Shown: positions 53,067 to 61,744 of the stretch, one piece after another
How the letters are laid out: each line of letters opens with the position of its first letter
Position numbering within the stretch: position 1 is the first letter of the stretch
NCBI GenBank assembly: GCA_029852775.1
Contig: LEKJ01000015.1
Location: forward strand, 1 to 64,000
Direction: 5' to 3'
DNA from: Pasteurellaceae bacterium LFhippo2
GTDB lineage: Bacteria > Pseudomonadota > Gammaproteobacteria > Enterobacterales > Pasteurellaceae
Length of the DNA stretch: 64,000 nucleotides
The notes under the pieces: model-generated
The model's input: the letters and a program-made list of their open reading frames with translations, nothing else
What the model was told of the DNA's origin: nothing
Database searches by the model: none
Translations under genes and position numbers: made by a program

Positions 53067-54659
53067 TTACGCTTTTTGAGAATCATCTACATAAGCATCA
53101 GGGTCATCTTTACCCATTGGTTTTAACATAGTGAAGAACATCACTGTTAATGCCGCTGTGATACCTAAGCCTAAGTAAACTGATAATTTGTAATCTAAAC
53201 CGAAGCCGATTTTGTTGTACGCTAAGAACGTGAAACATACTGCTGAGATAAAGATTGCTGGAATTGTACATACCCAGTGGAATTTATTGTAACGGTATAA
53301 GTATGCCGCCGCAGTCCATAACATTACCATCGCTGTGGTTTGGTTTGCCCAAGTGAAGTAACGCCATAAGATACTGAAGTCAACTTTCGATACAATAAAA
53401 CCAATTACAAATAATGGGATACAAATCACTAAACGTTTAACTAGAGTACGTTGTTCCATTTTGAAGAACTCAGCAATAATTAAACGAGCTGCACGGAATG
53501 CTGTGTCGCCTGATGTAATTGGTAATACAACCACGCCTAAGATTGCGAAGATACCACCCACGAAACCTAAGAAGTGCATTGATGAATCATACACAACTTT
53601 AGATGGTGAACCTGCTGCGATAGCGTCTTGTAATGCTTGTGGGTTTTCGTAGAAGCTTAAACCTACAGCACACCAAACTAATGCAATTACACCTTCGGTA
53701 ATCATTGCGCCGTAGAAAATAAAGCGACCTTCTTTTTCATTTTGCGCACAACGAGCCATTAATGGGGTTTGTGTTGCGTGGAAACCTGATAATGCACCAC
53801 AAGAGATTGTTAAGAATAGCAGTGGCCAAACTGGAACATCACCTTTCACTTGGAAGTTTTGGAAGAACTTCTCTGTACTCATACCATCAACTGTGCGGAA
53901 GAACTCAATTGGGTCAGTTGCACTTAAATGGCTCGAGATTAAACCGTACACCATACCTACAGACATAAATAGTAACAATGCACCGAAGAATGGGTAGATA
54001 CGACCGATGATTTTATCAATTGGAAGTAGAGTTGCCAAAATGTAGTAGCAGAAGATGATACCTGTCCAAACAGCGATTACCGTTGGTTTGTCCATCCCCC
54101 AAACTGTTAAGCTTTGAGCTGCTTCGGTTGCTGCTGCAGTGATTTCTTCAGCATTATCTAATGAGATTGCGCCAGAAGCTGCACCGAATACATCCATAGT
54201 GATTGTACTCATTAATGCAGCTGGGCTTGCTACGAATACAACGCCTACTAATAGAAGAAGAATTACCGCCATTGCGTTGATAAATGCTTTAACTGGGCTA
54301 CCTAAATATTTACCTGCTAAAGCTGGCATTGACGCACCGCCGTTACGCACACTTAACATACCACAGAAGTAGTCGTGTACCGCACCTGCGAAGATACAGC
54401 CGATTACAATCCATAACATTGCAACTGGCCCATATAACGCACCAAGGATAGGACCAAAGATTGGGCCTGTTCCAGCGATATTTAATAATTGAATTAACCA
54501 AATACGAGTTTTCGACATTGGCATATAGTCAACACCGTCATTCATTGAATAAGCGGGTGTTGTTTTCTTGGGGTTGATCACGAAGATCTTTTCGATAATT
54601 TTACCATACACGAAGTAACCGAGTACAAGTACGGCAACACAGAAGAAAAACCACAACAT
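53067..54659 (-). CDS. cstA: CstA-family carbon starvation protein (pyruvate/peptide uptake)
   Basis: 530-residue integral membrane protein with about 14 hydrophobic helices. N-terminal CstA signature NDGVDYMPMSKTRIW and LNIAGTGPIFGPILGALYGP, then HDYFCGMLSVRNGGASMPAL, and FHATQTPLMARC later. Family members import pyruvate or peptides during starvation. The protein lacks the long C-terminal part of E. coli CstA (701 residues) but has the length common in Pasteurellaceae and others. A perfect CRP box 129 bases upstream agrees with cAMP-CRP control known for cstA. Confidence 0.93.
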   Translation of the reverse strand: MLWFFFCVAVLVLGYFVYGKIIEKIFVINPKKTTPAYSMNDGVDYMPMSKTRIWLIQLLNIAGTGPIFGPILGALYGPVAMLWIVIGCIFAGAVHDYFCGMLSVRNGGASMPALAGKYLGSPVKAFINAMAVILLLLVGVVFVASPAALMSTITMDVFGAASGAISLDNAEEITAAATEAAQSLTVWGMDKPTVIAVWTGIIFCYYILATLLPIDKIIGRIYPFFGALLLFMSVGMVYGLISSHLSATDPIEFFRTVDGMSTEKFFQNFQVKGDVPVWPLLFLTISCGALSGFHATQTPLMARCAQNEKEGRFIFYGAMITEGVIALVWCAVGLSFYENPQALQDAIAAGSPSKVVYDSSMHFLGFVGGIFAILGVVVLPITSGDTAFRAARLIIAEFFKMEQRTLVKRLVICIPLFVIGFIVSKVDFSILWRYFTWANQTTAMVMLWTAAAYLYRYNKFHWVCTIPAIFISAVCFTFLAYNKIGFGLDYKLSVYLGLGITAALTVMFFTMLKPMGKDDPDAYVDDSQKA

Positions 54660-54787
54660 AATGAGATCCTAGGTTTTGAGGGATAATAATAGAACTATAA
54701 ATTAGCCTAAAGGCGCGCGTATTTTAGATGTGAATGTAAATAAAGTAAATTGGAAAGGTTGCTTTTTTGTGAATATGTATATAAAAA

Positions 54788-54803
54788 TGTGATAAGGATC
54801 ACA
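54788..54803. promoter_or_regulatory. CRP binding site upstream of cstA
   Basis: TGTGA-TAAGGA-TCACA, full consensus match. Confidence 0.82.
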
Positions 54804-54870
54804 AGTTTCTTACGAGAATAACGGAGTTTTACTCCAATGTTTGAATTTTATACTTGTGAATAATATAGGT

Positions 54871-54897
54871 GAACTGAAAAAATTTTTTTCTGTCTTA
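54871..54897 (+). promoter_or_regulatory. Sigma-E-like promoter of the HtrA-type gene
   Basis: GAACTG and TCTTA with a 16-base spacer resemble GAACTT/TCTGA of the envelope-stress sigma factor. Start of transcription would lie about 58 bases before the ATG. A weak call. Confidence 0.4.
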
Positions 54898-54960
54898 GTG
54901 AGCAAGGACAAGTAATTGTCTGCTAACAATGAATAAATACAACATTAAGGATAAATCTCA

Positions 54961-56343
54961 ATGAAAAAATTAATGAAGAAATCTCTTTTAACTTCTTTAG
55001 TTCTCGGATTAAGTGTGTTGTCAGTACCAATGATGGCACAAGCAAATTTGCCAACGTCAGTTGATGGTCAAGCAGTGCCAAGCCTTGCGCCAATGATTGA
55101 AAAAGTAAAACCTGCAGTAGTAAGTATTGCAGTAGAAGGAAAGTCGGAATCATCTCGTCAATCACGAGCAGTTCCAGAAGAATTTGAACGTTTCTTTGGC
55201 CCAGATATGTTTGGCGGCCGTAGTGGTCCACGCGAATTTCGTGGCGAAGGATCGGGCGTTATCATTAATGCAGAAAAAGGCTACGTAGTAACAAATAACC
55301 ACGTAATTGATAAAGCAGATAAAATTACCGTTAAATTAGAAGATGGTCGTGAATTTAAAGCAAAATTAGTTGGTGCAGATCCTATGTCTGATGTGGCTTT
55401 GGTTCAATTAGAAAATCCTAAAGATCTAGTTGAAATCAAAATCGCAGATTCTGATAAATTACGTGTTGGCGATTTTACGGTGGCAATTGGTAATCCGTTT
55501 GGTTTAGGTCAAACAGTGACATCAGGGATCGTTTCTGCTTTAGGGCGTTCAACTGGTGACTTAGATGAAGGCTTTGAAAACTACATTCAAACGGACGCGG
55601 CTGTAAACCGTGGTAACTCTGGTGGCCCATTAATTAATCTTCAAGGCGAATTAATTGGTATCAATACGGCAATTCTTTCACCAAGTGGCGGTAACGCGGG
55701 TATTGCCTTTGCGATTCCAAGTAATATGGCAAATAACCTTGTTCAACAAATTATTGAATTTGGTGAAGTAAGACGTGGCTTACTTGGTATCAAAGGTGGT
55801 GAGTTAAATGCGGATCTTGCAAAAGAGTTTGATGTTAAAACGCAACAAGGTGCTTTTATCAGTGAAGTTATGAATGATTCAGCTGCGTCAAAAGCTGGTT
55901 TGAAAGCAGGAGATGTAATTACTGCGTTAAATGGTCAAAAAATTCGTAGCTTTGCGGAATTACGCGCGAAAGTAGCTACAACTGGCGCAGGTAAAGAGAT
56001 TGAAGTCACTTATTTACGTGATGGAAAAGAAGAAACCGTCAAAGTTACTTTACAATCTGATGAGCAAACAAAAACAAGTGCAAAAGCATTATTGCCAAGT
56101 TTAGAAGGCGCGGAATTTGCTAACTATAATGCAAAAGGTGTAAAAGGCGTTGAAGTAAGCAAAGTAGAAAAAGGATCAATTGCAGAAGCGCGTGGCTTTA
56201 AAAAAGGCGATGTAATTGTTGGTGTGAACCGCCATTCAATAGAAAATATTGGTGAGTTACGTAAGATTTTAGATGGTAAGCCATCAGCTGTTGCGTTAAA
56301 TGTTCTACGCGACGGTTCGAATTTTTATGTATTAATTCAATAA
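54961..56343 (+). CDS. degQ: HtrA-family periplasmic serine protease (DegQ/DegP type)
   Basis: 460-residue protease-chaperone that degrades misfolded envelope proteins. Signal peptide ends near MMAQA. Trypsin-like domain with catalytic H114 (TNNHVID), D144 (SDVALVQL) and S220 (NRGNSGGPL). Two PDZ domains follow (SKAGLKAGDVITALNGQKI and EARGFKKGDVIVGVNRHSI). The loop between signal and first strand is short, as in DegQ. A sigma-E-like element lies upstream, a terminator downstream. Confidence 0.93.
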   Translation: MKKLMKKSLLTSLVLGLSVLSVPMMAQANLPTSVDGQAVPSLAPMIEKVKPAVVSIAVEGKSESSRQSRAVPEEFERFFGPDMFGGRSGPREFRGEGSGVIINAEKGYVVTNNHVIDKADKITVKLEDGREFKAKLVGADPMSDVALVQLENPKDLVEIKIADSDKLRVGDFTVAIGNPFGLGQTVTSGIVSALGRSTGDLDEGFENYIQTDAAVNRGNSGGPLINLQGELIGINTAILSPSGGNAGIAFAIPSNMANNLVQQIIEFGEVRRGLLGIKGGELNADLAKEFDVKTQQGAFISEVMNDSAASKAGLKAGDVITALNGQKIRSFAELRAKVATTGAGKEIEVTYLRDGKEETVKVTLQSDEQTKTSAKALLPSLEGAEFANYNAKGVKGVEVSKVEKGSIAEARGFKKGDVIVGVNRHSIENIGELRKILDGKPSAVALNVLRDGSNFYVLIQ

Positions 56344-56355
56344 ATTAGTATATTG

Positions 56356-56388
56356 AGCCTAGTAAGGTAATTCTTACTAGGCTTTTTT
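56356..56388 (+). terminator. degQ terminator
   Basis: AGCCTAGTAAG-GTAATT-CTTACTAGGCT followed by TTTTT. Confidence 0.93.
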
Positions 56389-56525
56389 ATATGTTTGGTA
56401 ATTTAAATTTTCTTATAGAGTATTTTATAACTCTATGAAAAATGTAGATTTTATCATCTTAAAATGTAAAAAATAGCCGTAATGCTTGGTTAGTAGGCAA
56501 ATGTTTAATTTTTTCAAAAAAAAAT

Positions 56526-56553
56526 TTGACATATTTTCTGAATCTAGTATTAT
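56526..56553 (+). promoter_or_regulatory. Promoter of the tRNA-Ser/tRNA-Arg cluster
   Basis: TTGACA and TATTAT with a 16-base spacer, followed by GCGCCCC, a GC-rich discriminator; 22 bases before tRNA-Ser. Confidence 0.85.
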
Positions 56554-56575
56554 GCGCCCCACAGACACAGTGAGT

Positions 56576-56670
56576 GGTGAGATGGCCGAGCAGGCTGAAG
56601 GCGCTCCCCTGCTAAGGGAGTATGGGGTTCAAAAGCTCCATCGAGGGTTCGAATCCCTCTCTCACCGCCA
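56576..56670 (+). tRNA. tRNA-Ser(GCT)
   Basis: 95 nt with CCA and a long variable arm. Acceptor GGTGAGA/TCTCACC, anticodon stem CTCCC/GGGAG with loop CTGCTAA, T-arm GTTCGAATC. Confidence 0.96.
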
Positions 56671-56683
56671 TTTACTTTATCAC

Positions 56684-56760
56684 GCACCCGTAGCTCAGCT
56701 GGATAGAGTACTCGGCTACGAACCGAGCGGTCAGAGGTTCGAATCCTCTCGGGTGCGCCA
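56684..56760 (+). tRNA. tRNA-Arg(ACG), copy 1
   Basis: 77 nt with CCA. Acceptor GCACCCG/CGGGTGC, anticodon stem CTCGG/CCGAG with loop CTACGAA (ACG, read as ICG). Confidence 0.97.
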
Positions 56761-56826
56761 TTTATTTTTTATCTATCAGAAATAAATGGTCGCTGATAAT
56801 TTAAATAAACTTACTTTCAATACAAC

Positions 56827-56903
56827 GCACCCGTAGCTCAGCTGGATAGAGTACTCGGCTACGAACCGAGCGGTCAGAGGTTCGAATCCTCTCGGGTGCG
56901 CCA
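56827..56903 (+). tRNA. tRNA-Arg(ACG), copy 2
   Basis: Identical to copy 1 over 77 nt; 66-base spacer. Confidence 0.97.
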
Positions 56904-57057
56904 TTTCATTTAAACATCTCTTTTAAATTTCTTAATTTCTCAATAATTCAATCTATTTAGAACTTATTCATATAAATCATTATTACTATTTTTAGTTTTT
57001 GGCTATTTGTAGTATCCTTTTCGCAATTTTTTCTATTCAACTTATTCGAGAACTATT

Positions 57058-58095
57058 TTGAGCAAACGTCGATTAACCCAAAACCAACAACGCCGTATTC
57101 AATCTAATCATCACAAACGCATCAGCAAAAAAGAGTTTGAATGGCAGGATGATATGCTAGGCGAAGTAGAGCAAGGGATTATTGTTACCCGTCATGCAAA
57201 ACACGCGGATGTCGAAACTACAAGCGGTGAGATTTACCGTTGTAATTTACGTCGTACTTTGAAAAATGTTGTTGTTGGCGATCAAGTTTCTTGGCGTAAA
57301 GGTAGCGAACAGTTACAAGGTATTAGCGGTGTCATTGAAGCAGTTTATCCACGTAAAAATGAATTAACGCGTCCAGATTACTATGACGGCATTAAAGTAA
57401 TGGCATCCAATATCGATCAGATTATTATTGTCTCTGCGGTATTGCCACAGCTCTCCCTTAATATTATCGACCGTTATTTAGTGATTTGTGAAACTGCCAA
57501 TATCCCAGCATTAATTGTGCTAAATAAGATCGATCTATTAAGTGCAGAAGAGCGTGAAGAAGTACAGAAGGAATTAGCGATTTATGAGAAAATCGGCTAT
57601 GAAACTCTCTGTCTATCTGCTGATACGGGCGAGAATATGGAAGAGCTACACCGCTATTTAGCTAAGGGGACTTCGATTTTTGTTGGTCAGTCAGGGGTAG
57701 GTAAATCAAGCCTAATCAATCAGTTGTTACCAGAAGTCAATGCCTTAACAGGGGCGGTGAGTGATACATCAGGCTTAGGCCAACATACCACAACAGCATC
57801 TCGTTTATACCACTTAAAACAAGGCGGTAACCTGATCGACTCTCCGGGAATCCGTGAATTTGGCTTATGGCATTTAGAAGCGGATCAAATAACTAATGGT
57901 TACCGTGAATTTAATGGGATTCTAGGCACTTGTAAGTTCCGTGACTGTAAGCATAAAGAGGATCCTGGTTGTGCATTACGTGAAGCGGTAGAACAAGGCA
58001 AAATTGATGCGGTTCGTTTTGAAAATTATCACCGCTTAATTGAGAGCCGTGAAGAGAGTAAAAGCCAGCGCCATTTTAGAAAAGAGGATATTTAG
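57058..58095 (+). CDS. rsgA: RsgA, small ribosomal subunit biogenesis GTPase
   Basis: Circularly permuted GTPase (345 residues) that checks late 30S maturation. OB-fold N-terminus ([17 protein letters not shown]), then NKIDLL, the P-loop [25 protein letters not shown], and a C-terminal zinc knuckle [14 protein letters not shown]. The start is TTG at 57058 ([12 protein letters not shown], as in E. coli SKNKLSKGQQRR); no in-frame ATG lies near. An uptake signal is at 57220-57228. Confidence 0.96.
   Translation: MSKRRLTQNQQRRIQSNHHKRISKKEFEWQDDMLGEVEQGIIVTRHAKHADVETTSGEIYRCNLRRTLKNVVVGDQVSWRKGSEQLQGISGVIEAVYPRKNELTRPDYYDGIKVMASNIDQIIIVSAVLPQLSLNIIDRYLVICETANIPALIVLNKIDLLSAEEREEVQKELAIYEKIGYETLCLSADTGENMEELHRYLAKGTSIFVGQSGVGKSSLINQLLPEVNALTGAVSDTSGLGQHTTTASRLYHLKQGGNLIDSPGIREFGLWHLEADQITNGYREFNGILGTCKFRDCKHKEDPGCALREAVEQGKIDAVRFENYHRLIESREESKSQRHFRKEDI
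57220..57228 (+). repeat. Apl-type uptake signal in rsgA
   Basis: Exact ACAAGCGGT. Confidence 0.8.
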
Positions 58096-58118
58096 CTAAA
58101 ATTGTAAATTTTTTATCT

Positions 58119-58161
58119 GATAATGATTCTTAATTGACATTCATTTAAAAAGGAGTAGAAT
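58119..58161 (+). promoter_or_regulatory. Promoter with Fur-like box ahead of the metal transporter
   Basis: GATAATGAT (first half of the Fur consensus) runs up to a TTGACA (58134-58139) and TAGAAT (58156-58161) promoter with a 16-base spacer. The overlap suggests iron- or manganese-dependent repression; the second half of the box is degenerate. Confidence 0.6.
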
Positions 58162-58200
58162 TGCCCGCGCGAAAGACCATTATTTTTTTAAGGAGTACAT

Positions 58201-59076
58201 ATGAAAAAACTTGTCGCGCTTTTATCAACAATTCTATTAGCAACTACAGTCACTGCAAAACCCTTCAAAGTGGTAACCACCTTCACTGTGATTCAAGATA
58301 TCGCCCAAAATGTGGCGGGCGATAAAGCAACAGTGGAATCAATCACCAAACCAGGGGCGGAAATCCACGACTATCAACCAACCCCACAAGATATTGTTAA
58401 AGCACAATCGGCAGATCTAGTGCTTTGGAATGGAATGAACTTAGAACTGTGGTTCGAACGTTTCTTCCAACAACTCAAAGATAAACCTGCTGTTGTCGTA
58501 ACCGAAGGTATTACCCCACTTCCAATCGCTGAAGGTCCATATAAAGACAATCCAAATCCACACGCGTGGATGTCCACTAAAAACGCGCTAATCTATATTG
58601 AAAATATCCGCCAAGCGTTAGTCAAATACGATCCAACCAATGCTGATAGCTATAATCAAAATGCTAAAGCCTATTCCGATAAAATCATCGCATTAGATGA
58701 GCCACTGCGCGCACGCTTAGCCAATATTCCCGAAAATCAACGTTGGTTAGTGACTAGTGAAGGCGCATTTAGCTACCTTGCGAAAGACTACGATCTTAAA
58801 GAACTCTACCTTTGGGCAATTAATGAAGATGAACAAGGCACGCCACAACAGATCCGCAAAGTGATCGACCAAGTGCGTAAACACCAAATTCCTGTGGTAT
58901 TTAGTGAAAGTACGATTTCAGATAAACCGGCAAAACAGGTCGCAAAAGAGACCAAAGCGAACTATGGCGGAGTGTTATATGTGGATTCACTTTCGGCTAA
59001 AGATGGCCCTGTTCCAACCTATATCGATCTACTCAATGTGACAGTAAGCACTATTGTAAAAGGTTTTAATCAATAA
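58201..59076 (+). CDS. yfeA: YfeA/SitA-type metal-binding protein of an ABC importer
   Basis: Periplasmic cluster A-I (family 9) binding protein of 291 residues for Mn2+/Fe2+. Signal peptide ending VTAK, then FKVVTTFTVIQDIAQNVAG; metal ligands expected in EIHDYQPTPQDI (H), NPNPHAWMS (H), SEGAF (E) and DSLS (D). No His-rich loop as in ZnuA, which favours Mn/Fe over Zn. First gene of a four-gene operon; the Fur-like box upstream agrees. Confidence 0.93.
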   Translation: MKKLVALLSTILLATTVTAKPFKVVTTFTVIQDIAQNVAGDKATVESITKPGAEIHDYQPTPQDIVKAQSADLVLWNGMNLELWFERFFQQLKDKPAVVVTEGITPLPIAEGPYKDNPNPHAWMSTKNALIYIENIRQALVKYDPTNADSYNQNAKAYSDKIIALDEPLRARLANIPENQRWLVTSEGAFSYLAKDYDLKELYLWAINEDEQGTPQQIRKVIDQVRKHQIPVVFSESTISDKPAKQVAKETKANYGGVLYVDSLSAKDGPVPTYIDLLNVTVSTIVKGFNQ

Positions 59077-59094
59077 TTTGCAATAGGTGTTACT

Positions 59095-59859
59095 GTGAAC
59101 AAATCCCAAAATTCGTTAATCGTTAGGGATATAACCGTTCGCTACAACAATGGACATACCGCTATCCATAATGTTTCATTTTCCCTTGAAGGTGGAACGA
59201 TCTGCGCTCTTCTTGGCGTAAATGGAAGCGGTAAGTCCACTTTGTTTAAAAGCAGTATGGGGCTGATTTCGGCACAGCAAGGCACAATTGAATTGTGCGG
59301 ATTGTCGGTAAATCAAGCCCTAAAACAGAATCTTATTGCCTATGTACCACAAAGTGAAGAAGTGGACTGGCAATTTCCGGTTTCTGTTTATGATGTGATT
59401 ATGCAAGGGCGCTACGGTTATATGAACTTTCTCCGTATTCCAAAAGCTATTGATAAACAAAAGGTTTTACAGGCGATGGAGCGGGTCAATATTAGCCATT
59501 TACAAGATCGACAAATCGGCGAGCTTTCTGGTGGGCAGAAAAAGCGAGTGTTTTTAGCTCGCGCCCTTGCCCAAGAAAGCAGAGTCATTCTGCTTGATGA
59601 ACCTTTTACAGGCGTGGATGTGAAAACCGAAAATGCGATTATGGATCTGCTTAAGCAGTTGCGTGATGAAGGGCATTTGATTTTGGTTTCAACTCACAAC
59701 TTAGGTTCTGTACCAAGTTTTTGCGACCAAGCGGTGATGATCAACCGCACGGTGCTGGCAAGCGGTCCGATTCATTCAACCTTTACCCCTGAAAATCTTG
59801 AACGTGTATTTGGTGGCGTATTGCGCTATCAAACCTTTGCTCAAGCTACGCAAAACTAG
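59095..59859 (+). CDS. yfeB: YfeB-type ATPase of the metal ABC importer
   Basis: 254-residue ABC ATPase starting GTG. Walker [11 protein letters not shown]-loop [10 protein letters not shown], signature [16 protein letters not shown], Walker [14 protein letters not shown]-loop STHN. 18 bases after yfeA. Confidence 0.94.
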   Translation: MNKSQNSLIVRDITVRYNNGHTAIHNVSFSLEGGTICALLGVNGSGKSTLFKSSMGLISAQQGTIELCGLSVNQALKQNLIAYVPQSEEVDWQFPVSVYDVIMQGRYGYMNFLRIPKAIDKQKVLQAMERVNISHLQDRQIGELSGGQKKRVFLARALAQESRVILLDEPFTGVDVKTENAIMDLLKQLRDEGHLILVSTHNLGSVPSFCDQAVMINRTVLASGPIHSTFTPENLERVFGGVLRYQTFAQATQN

Positions 59860-59867
59860 GGGGTTGA

Positions 59868-60749
59868 ATGTTAGATTTTCTACTAGAGCCCTTTAGCTAC
59901 GACTATATGTTTAAAGCGATTGTAGTCAGCGGTGCTATCGGGGCGGTTTGTGCTTTTTTATCGGCTTACTTAATGCTAAAAGGCTGGTCGCTAATTGGCG
60001 ATGCGCTGTCGCACGCAGTAGTACCCGGTGTCGCAATAGCTTATGCCCTTTCATTGCCTTATGCCGTAGGTGCTTTCTTTTCAGGCATATTAGCGACTAT
60101 TGCTATTCTTGCAGTGAAATCGCTGACTAAGCTAAAAGAAGATGCCATTATCGGTTTTATCTTCACCACTTTCTTTGCCTTCGGTTTGCTGATTATTTCC
60201 TTAAATCCTACTGCAGTAAATGTGCAATCGATCGTTTTAGGCAATATTCTTGGTATTGCGGACGAAGATCTTATCCAAGTTTGGATTATTCTAGGCGTTT
60301 CGCTATTTTTTCTGCTGATTTATTGGAAAGATCTGCTATTAGTGTTTTTTGATGAGATCCAAGCCAAATCTGTCGGTATCTCGCCGTTAAAACTCAAGAT
60401 CTTGTTCTTTTCACTATTAAGCGCTTGCATTGTCACGGCACTACAGAGTGTTGGGGCTATTTTGGTGATCGCCATGGTAGTAACGCCGGGCGCAACCGCC
60501 TATTTGCTCACCGATAAATTTAGCCATTTGCTGATTATTTCCGTGTTACTTGGCGGATTAACCAGTTCTATTGGGGCATATTTGAGCTATTTTGCTGATG
60601 GTGCAACGGGGGGATTTATTGTCTCGCTACAAACTGTGCTGTTTTTACTCGCCTTTTTGTTTGCGCCTAAATATGGCTTAGTTCCACGCAAATTTGCAAA
60701 AAATTGCCTAAAACTGACCGCTTGCGAACAAGGGGGAAGCAATGGATGA
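59868..60749 (+). CDS. yfeC: YfeC-type permease of the metal ABC importer
   Basis: 293-residue ABC-3 permease with about eight membrane helices (AIVVSGAIGAVCAFLSAYLM, GWSLIGDALSHAVVPGVAIA). Homologous to the next gene, with which it forms the heterodimeric channel. Its last codons come from an uptake signal (60693-60724), giving the C-terminal LKLTACEQ tail. Overlaps the next gene by eight bases. Confidence 0.94.
   Translation: MLDFLLEPFSYDYMFKAIVVSGAIGAVCAFLSAYLMLKGWSLIGDALSHAVVPGVAIAYALSLPYAVGAFFSGILATIAILAVKSLTKLKEDAIIGFIFTTFFAFGLLIISLNPTAVNVQSIVLGNILGIADEDLIQVWIILGVSLFFLLIYWKDLLLVFFDEIQAKSVGISPLKLKILFFSLLSACIVTALQSVGAILVIAMVVTPGATAYLLTDKFSHLLIISVLLGGLTSSIGAYLSYFADGATGGFIVSLQTVLFLLAFLFAPKYGLVPRKFAKNCLKLTACEQGGSNG
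60693..60724 (-). repeat. Extended Apl-type uptake signal at the end of yfeC
   Basis: The minus strand reads CAAGCGGTCAGTTTTAGGC, then TTTGCAAA; a near-exact copy of the extended consensus, used as coding sequence. Confidence 0.75.
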
Positions 60750-61563
60750 CCTATTGAATTGGTTTGCTGAACCACTGGCTTACCCTTTTATGCAAAATGC
60801 ACTGATTGTTGGGATTATTGTCGGCATTGTCTGTGCTACGCTCTCTTGCTATTTGGTGCTCAAAGGCTGGTCGCTGATGGGCGATGCGATTTCGCACGCA
60901 GTATTGCCGGGTTTAGTTATTGCTCACTTACTGGCAATCCCCCTTGCGATAGGCGCTTTTGTGTCGGGGATTTTCTGCACGGTGGCAGTCGGCTATCTCA
61001 AGGAAAATAGCCGAATTAAAGAAGATACGGTGATGGGGATTGTCTTTTCAGGAATGTTTGCGATAGGGTTGGTGATGTTTGTTAAAGTCGATACCAACCA
61101 ACATCTGTTGCATATTCTGTTTGGTAATATCCTTGGGATTACCCATGATGAGTTTATTCAATCACTGATTATTTCCGCTGTTGCACTTAGCTATATCTTG
61201 TTGAAACGCAAAGATTTATTACTCTACTGTTTTGACCCAAGCCATGCGCGCACTGTAGGGCTAAACACCAAAGTGTTGCACTACAGCTTGTTGGTGTTAC
61301 TAGCGTTAGTGATTATTAGCGCAATGCAAGTGGTAGGCGTGATTTTAGTAGTAGCAATGTTAATTACCCCTGGAATTACAGGCTATATGCTTGCCAAGCG
61401 TTTTGACCGAATGTTGATGATTGCGGTTGTTAGCGCCATTTTTAGTGCATTTTGGGGCGTATTTCTTAGCTTTCACTTTAATGCCGCAACAGGACCTTGT
61501 ATTGTGTTGATACAAGCGCTCTGTTTTATGGGAAGTTTTGCAATCAGTAAATTACGCGCATAA
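60742..61563 (+). CDS. yfeD: YfeD-type permease of the metal ABC importer
   Basis: 273-residue second ABC-3 permease (IVGIIVGIVCATLSCYLVLK, KGWSLMGDAISHAVLPG). Last gene of the operon. The yfeABCD order and the two homologous permeases are typical of the Yersinia Yfe and Salmonella Sit systems. Confidence 0.94.
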   Translation: MDDLLNWFAEPLAYPFMQNALIVGIIVGIVCATLSCYLVLKGWSLMGDAISHAVLPGLVIAHLLAIPLAIGAFVSGIFCTVAVGYLKENSRIKEDTVMGIVFSGMFAIGLVMFVKVDTNQHLLHILFGNILGITHDEFIQSLIISAVALSYILLKRKDLLLYCFDPSHARTVGLNTKVLHYSLLVLLALVIISAMQVVGVILVVAMLITPGITGYMLAKRFDRMLMIAVVSAIFSAFWGVFLSFHFNAATGPCIVLIQALCFMGSFAISKLRA

Positions 61564-61566
61564 AAA

Positions 61567-61590
61567 TAGGTCGGGTTTATCCCCGACCTA
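61567..61590. terminator. Hairpin between yfeD and the small basic ORF
   Basis: TAGGTCGGG-TTTATC-CCCGACCTA. T run only on the minus strand (ATTTTTATG), so it fits best as terminator of the mltF unit; it may also stop yfeD transcription. Confidence 0.7.
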
Positions 61591-61600
61591 AGTTAGTCTA

Positions 61601-61744
61601 TTAACACTGCTGTCCTAGCATCACAAAACCGATGCGATGACGTGCGGCAATTCGACGTTTCATTTTGTAAATTTGCAAAATGCGACGGGTTTTATTACTG
61701 CTTAACCGTTTTAATCTCTGTTTAATTCTGCGTTTTCTGATCAT
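61601..61744 (-). CDS. Arginine-rich protein of 47 residues overlapping the end of mltF
   Basis: Not a usual-length ORF but well supported: ATG at 61744 with AGGA eight bases before it, inside the last 23 bases of mltF in another frame, and a terminator 11 bases after its stop. The product begins [16 protein letters not shown], continues [20 protein letters not shown] and ends VMLGQQC; about two-fifths of its residues are Arg, Lys or His. It looks like a helical nucleic-acid- or ribosome-binding peptide. I do not recognise the family. Translation would be coupled to mltF. Confidence 0.6.
   Translation of the reverse strand: MIRKRRIKQRLKRLSSNKTRRILQIYKMKRRIAARHRIGFVMLGQQC

Larger units (their letters stand above)
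54660..54960. other. Gene-free divergent region cstA / degQ-like
   Basis: About 300 bases with no ORF. It contains the CRP box for cstA (54788-54803) and a sigma-E-like promoter for the protease (54871-54897). Confidence 0.6.
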
